Origin: Hungatella sp. UBA5385
GTDB lineage: Bacteria; Bacillota; Clostridia; Lachnospirales; Lachnospiraceae
Direction of reading: 5' to 3'
NCBI GenBank assembly: GCA_002409995.1
Contig: DHOR01000055.1
Span: 18,175 to 82,174 of the forward strand
DNA: 64,000 bases
Every line of letters starts with the position of its first letter. Positions within the stretch are counted from its first letter, which is position 1. A program made the position numbers and the translations under genes. Below the pieces are notes generated by a model. That model was given only the letters and a program-made list of their open reading frames with translations. It did no database searches and was not told where the DNA came from. Shown piece by piece: positions 45,117-52,116 of the stretch.

Positions 45117-45260
45117 TAACCTCACCTCTATCTAGATTTTTTCTTATATCTTATCTTTCCTGCTTATTTCAGGACATACAAGGACATTCAGAAGATATTG
45201 CCTGAATACCCTTATATGCCCTGCGTCCAGTTGGACGCAGGAACATATGTTATGGGTAAA

Positions 45261-46049
45261 TTACTTAGTAGCCCAAGGATTAAATTCCTCTCCGAATGCC
45301 TCCTTGATTGCATCAGCAGCATTGTCAAAACCGGCTGCCTGCACGGCAACAGCGTAAACAGGGCACTTAACGATAGTACCGTCAAAGCCGGTCTCATAGA
45401 CCTGACCGTCATGGGTAATGGTGTACTTACCGTCCTCATTCATATCAACATTCTTATCAAGATAAACGCCGGAAATGAACTGCTCGGTGGTCTCCTCTGG
45501 GGAAAGGATCTTATAATAGTCGGCATAATAAACGTTATAAGGAACTTGGTCTATGGTGGTTTCTAAATAGCCTTTATGCTCATCCACAGCCTCAGAACCC
45601 CACAGCCACTGGACATTGTAAGTAGTATCCTTACCCTTGTTGCTGTTGCCAAAGTCGAAATGTAAAATATTCATGTCAGCGTTGAAGTTTTCAAAGCCAT
45701 CATCCAAAGCGGATGGGATGGCAAAGTAAGCACGAACCCATACATCGGAATTGCAGGTATTTTCAATGGTTACCATCTTATCGATGTAGTTCGCTGCAAC
45801 AGGCTGCCCAAAATCGTCCTTATCGCCCTTAGCAGAGCCCACAATGGGCATGAGAACTTGATTCGGAGAAAAGTCTTCCAGAGCAGTTCCTTCTTCATTA
45901 ACTTGCTGTTCAATCAATTCAATTTTAACGCCTTCGGCTGTGAATGTGTTGGTAGCTTCATCCGTATCGGTGAAGTACGCCATGGTGCCACCGATGGCGG
46001 CAACAGCCAAAAGAGTTACGCATAGGCACAGGGCCATCTTCTTCTTCAT
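45261..46049 (-). CDS. TasA/camelysin-like fibre protein (third paralogue)
   Basis: The 262-residue protein is the longest of the paralogues. The signal peptide ends GGTMAYFTDTDEATNTFT, the clearest SipW/TasA motif of the set, followed by GVKIELIEQQ. The body has VENTCNSDVWVRAYFAIPSA-like text (split by me into VTIENTCNSDVWVR and AYFAIPSALDDG) and a Tyr-rich YNVYYADYYKILSPEETTEQ. AGGAGAAAA precedes the ATG. TasA proteins are cut by SipW and assemble into matrix fibres in Bacillus; the same role here is inference. Confidence 0.85.
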   Translation of the reverse strand: MKKKMALCLCVTLLAVAAIGGTMAYFTDTDEATNTFTAEGVKIELIEQQVNEEGTALEDFSPNQVLMPIVGSAKGDKDDFGQPVAANYIDKMVTIENTCNSDVWVRAYFAIPSALDDGFENFNADMNILHFDFGNSNKGKDTTYNVQWLWGSEAVDEHKGYLETTIDQVPYNVYYADYYKILSPEETTEQFISGVYLDKNVDMNEDGKYTITHDGQVYETGFDGTIVKCPVYAVAVQAAGFDNAADAIKEAFGEEFNPWATK

Positions 46050-46128
46050 TGTTTTTTCTCCTATTTATGTATTTGTGCGAAAGAGCATTGTGCCTGGACA
46101 ACGGACTTTCTTGAATATGCAAAACAGA

Positions 46129-46692
46129 TTAATTTCCGGAAGCACCGAAAATATTCGCCCATGCTTCGTCTACATCAAACATCTCATCAGCGTTTTTGTG
46201 ATGCTGAAATGCATAGGCTGTGACGGTCAAAGTCGGACAGCTATCATCGGTTAAGTCATTCATCATCTTCTTGGTTACTTCGTTCTTCACAGTAACCTGG
46301 TTATCTTTCAGAACGTCGTATTCCGTACCCATGGCATCAATCTCAACAATGCGGTAATACACGTCAGAAGCGCCGTCCAGAGCTGTCCAGCCTTCCGCTA
46401 TCGCATAGGTCAGGAATTCATCGAAGTTAGCAGACTTATCCAGTTTAACAAACAGGTAACACTCCTCGCTACCGACCGCAACGGTGACCTTGGGATTCTT
46501 TTCAATGGTATAGCCGGGAACCATCTTGTAGTTATCACCGGTAGTCTCTTTCAAGTTAATTTCGATGTCACTTGTGGTGAATGTGTTGACGATCTCATGC
46601 GCCTGAGCAGTCAGCCACGCCAGTGTCCCCCCTACGATACATGCCGTAACCAGAAGAACAGATACAAGCATAACCAAAACTTTCTTCTTCAT
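46129..46692 (-). CDS. TasA/camelysin-like fibre protein (second paralogue)
   Basis: The 187-residue protein has the SipW-type leader VLLVTACIVGGTLAWLTAQ followed by EIVNTFTTSDIEINLKET. Its body shows VPGYTIEKNPKVTVAVGSEE and CYLFVKLDKSANFDEFLTYA. The similarity to the first paralogue (PGHTYYKDPTVTVVEGSESS) is easily seen, so these two are recent relatives. AGGAGGAAAA precedes the ATG. Confidence 0.83.
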   Translation of the reverse strand: MKKKVLVMLVSVLLVTACIVGGTLAWLTAQAHEIVNTFTTSDIEINLKETTGDNYKMVPGYTIEKNPKVTVAVGSEECYLFVKLDKSANFDEFLTYAIAEGWTALDGASDVYYRIVEIDAMGTEYDVLKDNQVTVKNEVTKKMMNDLTDDSCPTLTVTAYAFQHHKNADEMFDVDEAWANIFGASGN

Positions 46693-46790
46693 GTCATTTT
46701 CCTCCTCTTTCTACGAGGCTTACTGAGCAAATTCGCAATGAGATAATTGCGTACAGGGCTCTAAATAATCAGCAAAGCCTGTTATATCAC

Positions 46791-47462
46791 TTAGTTCGCG
46801 GAAAACGCAACCCAGGCTTCACCAGCCGTATTAAATCCATCAGCCTGAATGGCGTGTGCAACAACAGTGATAGTCATATCCTGAAGCTTATCGAGGTCTT
46901 CATTATTAACCTCCTTCCCAGGAACCGTGAATTTTTCAAACAGGTCATCCAGAAGCACTTTTTCATTAGGAGCTGCAACAGCCTCCTTATAGCGAAACTC
47001 ATAAGTGATGGTATCAGCAACGGCATCAGTATGACCATCTTCACCTTTTTCAGTAGGAATTAATTCCCACTTGCTTGGGTCTGTTTTTTTGTTCCAATCC
47101 GTATTTTCTATGAAACCATCCTTAAACACCGCTTCCACATCTTTTGCTTTGCTAATGGTGACCAGCATACGGACATAGGAACTCTCGCTGCCCTCCACAA
47201 CGGTAACGGTTGGATCCTTGTAGTAAGTATGGCCGGGCATCAGTTTGTAGGTGTTGGCTTTAACTCGGTTGTCGTGACCATCAACGTAGGTACCATCCGG
47301 GTTTACCTCAGCTTCGTCCAACGTAATCTCCACGGAGCCCACCGTAAATGTGTTGGTAACCTCTTTAGCAGAGGTCAGATACGCCACAGTCCCGAAGATG
47401 GTCGCAGTTACAAGCAGCACAGCAGCCATCATCAGACCGAGGACTTTGGTTTTTGTCTTCAT
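46791..47462 (-). CDS. TasA/camelysin-like fibre protein (first paralogue)
   Basis: The 223-residue protein is the first fibre gene after sipW. It has the leader MMAAVLLVTATIFGTVAYLT, then SAKEVTNTFTVGSVEITLDE and a TasA-like body with LMPGHTYYKDPTVTVVEGSE. AGGAGG precedes the ATG. Placement right behind the signal peptidase is the same as tasA after sipW in Bacillus, though there tapA precedes. It is probably the main fibre subunit or one of several. Confidence 0.85.
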   Translation of the reverse strand: MKTKTKVLGLMMAAVLLVTATIFGTVAYLTSAKEVTNTFTVGSVEITLDEAEVNPDGTYVDGHDNRVKANTYKLMPGHTYYKDPTVTVVEGSESSYVRMLVTISKAKDVEAVFKDGFIENTDWNKKTDPSKWELIPTEKGEDGHTDAVADTITYEFRYKEAVAAPNEKVLLDDLFEKFTVPGKEVNNEDLDKLQDMTITVVAHAIQADGFNTAGEAWVAFSAN

Positions 47463-47563
47463 GATTTTTCCTCCTATAATAGATTGGTTTTTTATTTGGG
47501 AGCCTTACGGCATTACCCACATCATTATTTGAATCTATTCTTACACTGGAAACTAGCAGATGC

Positions 47564-48118
47564 TTATCCCTTTTCCTCAACATATATTCCTTTTTTCTTC
47601 TTCGTTTCTTTTTCCTCATCATTGGCAAACAAGTCCGGCAGAAAAACAAGGAGAAGCAGAATTGCTCCCACGGAAATCGCTATGTACATTCCAGGAGGAT
47701 TCTGGATGTAATTAGCCAGATAGCCCAGCTTAGGGATGGAGAATACCGGTGTACCTATGATATTCTTATAATGGACAAGTCCACCATCTACAGTATTATT
47801 TGCATCTCCCTTGGTGCGGAAACGCAAAGCCTCCGGGTCCTTCTCATCGGGAACGACCTCCACAATGCGGTGAGTCGCTATGGTGTTTTCGTCCAGCATG
47901 AAAGTGATGACATCACCTGACTTAAGTTCAATATGATCTATAGCCTTAACATAGATAAGACTTCCCGTATGGTAGGTTGGCTCCATAGAGCCGGAGAGTA
48001 CTGTAAATACTTGCAGCCCCACCAACCGGACACCCACAAAAGCAATGGCTAAAAGAACGGCAAGCGTAACAAGAACGCTTGTAATGATATTCCAAACTTT
48101 TTTTACTGTTTTTCCCAT
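47564..48118 (-). CDS. sipW: SipW-type signal peptidase I
   Basis: The 184-residue membrane peptidase has an N-terminal helix (VWNIITSVLVTLAVLLAIAF), the catalytic Ser in TVLSGSMEPTYHTGSLIY and His instead of Lys in NTIATHRIVEVVPD, the Ser-His form of archaeal and SipW enzymes, RTKGDANNTVD, and a second helix near the C-terminus. It should cleave the five TasA-like signal peptides of this operon. I start at 48118 (MGKTVKKVW) after CAGGAAT; the frame is open to 48325 but that part encodes a basic stretch without family match. It is the first gene of the fibre operon. Confidence 0.9.
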   Translation of the reverse strand: MGKTVKKVWNIITSVLVTLAVLLAIAFVGVRLVGLQVFTVLSGSMEPTYHTGSLIYVKAIDHIELKSGDVITFMLDENTIATHRIVEVVPDEKDPEALRFRTKGDANNTVDGGLVHYKNIIGTPVFSIPKLGYLANYIQNPPGMYIAISVGAILLLLVFLPDLFANDEEKETKKKKGIYVEEKG

Positions 48119-48355
48119 AAGATTTATTCCTGCCAACGGCACACTGAGCACCGCCCTTTCAATCGTTCTATTTGCCGTAAGAAACTTTCGGCTGCGTATA
48201 ATTCTTAAAATTCGGCGAATAATAATAGTAATATTACATAAAAAAGTGGCACATACCGCTCTGATAATCCCTATAAAGCCTGATAATTCAGGTGCTAAAA
48301 CTTGTATTCCGTACTTTATAACCACAGGTACGGTACTTCATAAAAGCATTTAGGT
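48119..48355 (-). other. Fixed leader between the switch and sipW
   Basis: This stretch holds no convincing gene. The only promoter-like words are weak (TTATGA-17-TATAAA around 48316-48345). A 6-bp inverted repeat, CCGTAC (48309-48314) with GTACGG (48328-48333), encloses the TATAAA. With the switch ON this would be a 5' leader of about 265 bases. Confidence 0.5.
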
Positions 48356-48382
48356 CTTGTTTCGCAGAATAAGCCACTCTGT
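48356..48382 (-). repeat. Left inverted repeat of the invertible segment
   Basis: Read on minus: AGAGTGGCTTATTCTGCGAAA then CAAG. The right copy at 49796-49825 reads AGAGTGGCTTACTCTGCGAAA on plus, then AAACAAG. 20 of the first 21 bases agree. Each contains short inverted arms AGAGT/A(T,C)TCT around GGCTT, the form of a tyrosine recombinase core site. Confidence 0.75.
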
Positions 48383-48465
48383 TAAAAATGAGCTGAGAAG
48401 GAATGAAACCCTTGATTCTTCCTGCTTTTCAAAGCGCAATGACACAATAATCTGACTGCGGAGAA

Positions 48466-49581
48466 TTATAGCCCAACTATTGCCAGCTTGTTCATATTAT
48501 CCCGCTTAAGTTCCATAGAAGAGTGTACATACCGGTCAAGGGTAATTGTTGTACTGGCATGACCAAGAATCTCACTGAGGGACTTAATTTCAAATCCTAC
48601 CTCCACGCATCTCGTGGCGAAGGTATGGCGAAGTGTGTGAAAATGTACCCCTTCCAGACCACAGCCTCCAGTGTACCGCTCCATTCTGTATTGCAATGTC
48701 CTCGGCTCCATGTAATCAAATGTGCCCGTTAAAACAAATGCCTCCGGACTTTTGGGATTCATCTTCCGGCAAAGCCGGGCTGCGTAATCACTGATCGGAA
48801 TCGTCCGGGTGGAAGTATCACTTTTGGGACTTCCAAACACTATTTTCGTTTTTGCCTCCCGGTTTAAATCCATATCCTTCAGCCTTTGCATGGTAGATGA
48901 GATTTTAATGGTGTTGTCTTTCAACGAGATGTTTTCCCACCTAAGAGCACATAACTCGCCGATCCGGATGCCTGTCAATAGTGCAAGCAGAACCCCAAAC
49001 TTGCACTCGTCCATATCCTTGAGCAGAAAAGCAACAAACCGGGCCTGCTCTTCTCTGGTCAAAACCCGCATTTCCTTTTTGCTTTCCTTAGGATAGGCAA
49101 TATCCACCTTGGGGAAGGTCTCAGGGAATCGTTTTGCAGTATAATTTAGAATAGAACGAAGCACCACCAGAATATCCTTTACCGTCTTAGGTGCAAGCTC
49201 ATCTTCAAACATCAACTGGTTTGCAAATTGTTCTATCAAAGTGTCGCTGAATGCCAAGGGAAAGCAGCCGCCCAGCTTGGGTTTGATGTGCTTTTCCAGT
49301 ATTGTTTGGTACTTCACGCAGGTAGATTCCTTGTATCTGCCTTTTCCCGACTCAAACCACTGATCACAGAAAAATGCGAACCTATGCCGGGGGCTGACAG
49401 GGGTAATAGGCTTTCCACTGACCATTGCAGCTTTTGCCAGAGTGACTTTTTCCTTTGCTTCCTTATAGGTCTTGCCATAGCAAAACCCATATTTGATTTT
49501 GCCGGAGAGCTCATATCCTTTAATATAGCGAGCCTCCCACCGGCCATCTTTCCTCTTGAAAATATTTTCACCTTTTGCCAT
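48466..49581 (-). CDS. Tyrosine recombinase/integrase inside the inverted repeats
   Basis: The 371-residue recombinase has an N-terminal arm-type domain (GENIFKRKDGRWEARYIKGY), a core-binding domain, and the catalytic domain with Arg in LLTGIRIGELCALRWENI, His-Arg in HFHTLRHTFATRC, and Tyr in STTITLDRYVHSS. It resembles integrases of Tn916-type and phage elements. I start at 49581 behind AGGAGG. No excisionase, relaxase or phage gene lies nearby; instead it sits alone between two inverted repeats next to the fibre operon, so I propose that it inverts the segment containing itself. Confidence 0.93.
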   Translation of the reverse strand: MAKGENIFKRKDGRWEARYIKGYELSGKIKYGFCYGKTYKEAKEKVTLAKAAMVSGKPITPVSPRHRFAFFCDQWFESGKGRYKESTCVKYQTILEKHIKPKLGGCFPLAFSDTLIEQFANQLMFEDELAPKTVKDILVVLRSILNYTAKRFPETFPKVDIAYPKESKKEMRVLTREEQARFVAFLLKDMDECKFGVLLALLTGIRIGELCALRWENISLKDNTIKISSTMQRLKDMDLNREAKTKIVFGSPKSDTSTRTIPISDYAARLCRKMNPKSPEAFVLTGTFDYMEPRTLQYRMERYTGGCGLEGVHFHTLRHTFATRCVEVGFEIKSLSEILGHASTTITLDRYVHSSMELKRDNMNKLAIVGL

Positions 49582-49736
49582 TTTAATTGTTCCTCCTTTT
49601 GTGTAAAAAATTATCAGCCGACTGCGCATTTGACTGCGATATAAACCAAATTCAGCGACTCAACCTATAGCATAGCTTCCAATTTAATGAAATGACCTTG
49701 TATTATAATAAAAAAGGGCTTATTTTCTCTTACCAC

Positions 49737-49765
49737 TTGATTTCTTATCGAATTAGAGGTATAAT
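49737..49765 (+). promoter_or_regulatory. Outward promoter of the invertible segment
   Basis: TTGATT (49737-49742), 17-bp spacer, TATAAT (49760-49765) on the plus strand. Transcription should start near 49772 and run through the right inverted repeat, away from the fibre operon. After inversion it would run leftward through the left repeat into sipW with a leader of about 290 bases. Confidence 0.75.
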
Positions 49766-49795
49766 TCTTCAAGTATAGATAGAAAAAGACTCATC

Positions 49796-49825
49796 ATAGA
49801 GTGGCTTACTCTGCGAAAAAACAAG
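49796..49825 (+). repeat. Right inverted repeat of the invertible segment
   Basis: Partner of 48356-48382 in opposite orientation. It has three extra A in the A run (GCGAAAAAACAAG against GCGAAACAAG). Together they bound a segment of about 1.4 kb holding only the recombinase and the promoter. Confidence 0.75.
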
Positions 49826-50040
49826 CTCTTATTAAGAACATTCACTTGGAAACAATACCTGCGTTTATACAACTTGAAGAAACGGTAGATTTCTGCTTAT
49901 TGGAGGAATCTTTTTGATCTAATAACAATAAAAACCAGCCCGTCATTAAACGAACTGGTCGATACTATATACCACTAGCCCGGCTGGTGGTATATTTTAT
50001 TATTTTTTATTTTCATCATTTTATAACAATCTCTTTATCA
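49826..50040 (+). terminator. Terminator region facing the outward promoter
   Basis: No gene is seen between the right repeat and sigE. TATACCACTAGCC (49968-49980) pairs with GGCTGGTGGTATA (49982-49994, one wobble), followed by a T-rich run to 50013: a strong plus-strand terminator. A smaller hairpin (ACCAG 49934-49938 with CTGGT 49955-49959) precedes it. In the present orientation the outward promoter would thus give a transcript of about 230 bases. Confidence 0.7.
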
Positions 50041-50042
50041 GG

Positions 50043-50121
50043 CAAGTCTATCAAAAAAGGTCTGCCATAATAGTCCTCCCTCTTTTTCAGGAAGTCTATC
50101 GCAGCAGACCTACGTTAACAA
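50043..50121 (-). promoter_or_regulatory. Second BlaI-type promoter/operator region
   Basis: Minus strand: TTGTTA, 17 bp, TAGACT, with GGTCTGCTGCGATAGACT (50093-50110) matching the blaI operator GGTCTACTGTGATAGACT at 16 of 18 bases, then GGACTA-N6-CAGACC as at blaI. A GATAGACTT word is repeated at 50042-50053. No good gene starts behind it before the terminator; the first ATG (50066) is followed by a stop after five codons. It is either a real BlaI-controlled promoter or a remnant of a blaI copy at the island edge. Confidence 0.5.
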
Positions 50122-50155
50122 TATTATATTTCTACCACCTCAATTTTACTGCTAA

Positions 50156-50896
50156 TCACTCAAAACGAACTATTTCCTTTTTCAGTCTCTTCATAATCTT
50201 TTTCTCCAAACGCGAGATATAGGACTGGGAAATTCCAAGAAGGTCAGCAACCTCTTTCTGAGTCATCTCCTCCCCTTCCTCGTCTGTGAGACCAAATCGC
50301 AGTTCAACAATCTTCCGTTCTCTGGGGCTTAACCGGCTGATTGCTGTATTAAGGAGATTCCGTTCCACCTCCGTTTCCAAATCCTTGTAGATCACATCTT
50401 CATCAGTACCCAAAATATCAGACAGAAGAAGTTCATTGCCATCCCAGTCCACATTCAACGGTTCATCAATGGAAACCTCCAGCTTTGTTTTATTATTTCT
50501 CCGCAGATACATAAGGATTTCATTTTCAATACAGCGGGAAGCATAGGTGGCAAGCTTAATATTTTTCGCAGGATTAAAGGTGTTAATGGCTTTAATTAAA
50601 CCTATGGTTCCGATGGAAATTAAATCTTCCACTCCAACACTGGTGTTGTCAAACTTTTTCGCTATGTATACTACCAGACGCAGGTTGTGCTCAATCAGCT
50701 CAGTCTTTGCCTTCTGATCCTCTTCACTTCCCAGTAAACCAATGACTCTTGCTTCCTCCTGACTGTCAAGAGGTGCAGGCAAAATATCAGCTCCTCCTAT
50801 GTAATGAACCTCTCCCCGCTTTGGAATCATCAAAGTTTTAAATGTGGGAACTGCTTTAAACTGAAAACGGTTAGGTACTGAAACTTTTATTATCAT
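50156..50896 (-). CDS. sigE: RNA polymerase sporulation sigma factor SigE (pro-sigma E)
   Basis: The 246-residue factor has a short N-terminal pro-sequence (VSVPNRFQFKAVPTFKTLMI) that SpoIIGA removes, then region 2 (KKFDNTSVGVEDLISIGTIG, LATYASRCIENEILMYLRRN) and region 4 (EMTQKEVADLLGISQSYISR). SigE drives early mother-cell genes. AAGGAG precedes the ATG. It follows spoIIGA by 14 bp as usual; what is unusual is that sigG does not follow. Confidence 0.96.
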   Translation of the reverse strand: MIIKVSVPNRFQFKAVPTFKTLMIPKRGEVHYIGGADILPAPLDSQEEARVIGLLGSEEDQKAKTELIEHNLRLVVYIAKKFDNTSVGVEDLISIGTIGLIKAINTFNPAKNIKLATYASRCIENEILMYLRRNNKTKLEVSIDEPLNVDWDGNELLLSDILGTDEDVIYKDLETEVERNLLNTAISRLSPRERKIVELRFGLTDEEGEEMTQKEVADLLGISQSYISRLEKKIMKRLKKEIVRFE

Positions 50897-50910
50897 AGTA
50901 TTAATCTCCT

Positions 50911-51753
50911 TTATGTCATTTGACTGAACTCTTCATGCAAAAGCATCTCATATTGCCCATCTGCAGACAAAGGCTGCTTTACGACGGCTACAAGAGGCTT
51001 TACCACCTGCTTCACTTCACTGCCCTGCCTGATCTCCATTTCATCTAAATAGATACCAGGCAGTATACCGCTTGCTTTTCCTACACTCCCAAAAGGTATG
51101 TAGACCACTGATGATACGCTGTCACAAATGTCCTTTAAGGCCCCATAGGTGACTACATGGACTGGTTTGTGAGTTACTGGCTCATACAGCCGATTGCCTG
51201 TATCCAGCAGAGCTTCTACTGTTTTTTCTTTTCCCCTGTAATGCATTGTAACCTGATAAAAATGATTTCTTCCTCTGTGCACTTTAAGAATCCATAAAGT
51301 CACATATCGGATTCCAAAATATGCAGCTGCCGCCAAAAGCAGCAATCTATAAAATGGTATGGCTTTCCGGTTGTTTCCTGATAAAATCTGTTCTATATAA
51401 TAACCAGCCTTCGTATGCTGATAAAGGGCCTCCATAGTGCCCGCAAGCATAACAGTCACCAGATAGAGAGCTGCCACAGTCCGAAGAATCTCCTTTGGCT
51501 TCCTAAGACGAAAGGCAATCACTGTCATAAGGGTACTGACCGCTCCATAGGTCATGGGAATCTCCAGCCAGAGAGGCATATAGGGAAATGCTGCTGTTAA
51601 AACAGCCCATATAGCTCCCAAACTCCCGGCTGCTATATACCGCAATAGAGATCTGCGGTATTTCATCACCTTTCCTGTGATGGAAAGAACCAGAATATCC
51701 ATTGTGAAATTAATAAAAAACAACACATCTACGTACAGGTCTATTTCCGTAAT
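50911..51753 (-). CDS. spoIIGA: Sigma-E processing peptidase SpoIIGA
   Basis: The protein has an N-terminal half with five membrane helices (VDVLFFINFTMDILVLSITG) and a C-terminal aspartic protease domain with the active motif EALLDTGNRLYEPVTHKPV. It cleaves pro-sigma E at the septum. The only upstream in-frame ATG (51783) overlaps the probable -10 TATAATG, so it should not be in the message. The first plausible start after AGGAGGTGA (51761-51769) is an ATT codon at 51753, 7-10 bases away, giving 280 residues beginning I-T-E-I-D-L-Y-V-D. Use of AUU is my inference; the stop is certain. Confidence 0.85.
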   Translation of the reverse strand: MTEIDLYVDVLFFINFTMDILVLSITGKVMKYRRSLLRYIAAGSLGAIWAVLTAAFPYMPLWLEIPMTYGAVSTLMTVIAFRLRKPKEILRTVAALYLVTVMLAGTMEALYQHTKAGYYIEQILSGNNRKAIPFYRLLLLAAAAYFGIRYVTLWILKVHRGRNHFYQVTMHYRGKEKTVEALLDTGNRLYEPVTHKPVHVVTYGALKDICDSVSSVVYIPFGSVGKASGILPGIYLDEMEIRQGSEVKQVVKPLVAVVKQPLSADGQYEMLLHEEFSQMT

Positions 51754-51781
51754 ATTGCTCTCACCTCCTGCTCTGATAATC

Positions 51782-51814
51782 ATTATAGCCAGTCAGCCAT
51801 TCAGAATTTGTCAA
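51782..51814 (-). promoter_or_regulatory. spoIIG promoter with long spacer (Spo0A type)
   Basis: Minus-strand TTGACA (51809-51814), 21-bp spacer, TATAAT (51782-51787). The Bacillus spoIIG promoter is known for a 22-bp spacer and Spo0A activation. TTTGACA overlapping the -35 resembles an inverted 0A box (TTCGACA), and TGTCGATT at 51870-51877 (about -100) resembles another, at nearly the positions used in Bacillus. Confidence 0.7.
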
Positions 51815-51991
51815 ATTGGTGTGGATGATTCCACTTTTTCATCGCCTTTTTCTCTAAGGTTCCAAGGTTAATCGACAGACGAAAAAGGATATTTTATCCC
51901 TCATTTTGCATGTCCTCTGTCCTTCCCGACAAAATAGACAGGGATAGTTCCCCTCTCCCTGTCTGGATTTGAACCTTGTCAACCCCCAAAA

Positions 51992-52037
51992 TAAAAAACA
52001 GCCAAATCCGGCTGTCCTGCCGGATTCGACTGTTTTT
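51992..52037 (-). terminator. valS terminator
   Basis: AACAGCCAAATCCGG (51997-52011) pairs with CCGGATTCGACTGTT (52020-52034) with a few mismatches, with TTTTTTATTTT on the minus side. It lies about 80 bp after the valS stop and works on either strand. A second GACAGGGAT/ATCCCTGTC-like hairpin follows at 51938-51964. Confidence 0.7.
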
Positions 52038-52116
52038 TATTACTGTCTTCTTTTGTCTATTTCCTAAATCATTCCTATTTTAACCATTTTGTCCCCATTA
52101 TTCAATGGAAAATGGC

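Noticed and set aside
48119..48325. N-terminal extension of sipW (open to 48325)
   Set aside because: The extra 69 codons form a basic stretch without signal-peptidase similarity, and a good ATG with a site stands at 48118. The open frame is probably leader sequence.
38393..50110. Integrative conjugative element or prophage between the direct repeats
   Set aside because: No relaxase, replication, structural or excisionase genes are present; the recombinase lies between its own inverted repeats. A small island insertion remains possible.
51754..51783. spoIIGA starting at the ATG at 51783
   Set aside because: This ATG overlaps the -10 TATAAT and has no ribosome site, while a perfect AGGAGGTGA lies downstream in the frame.
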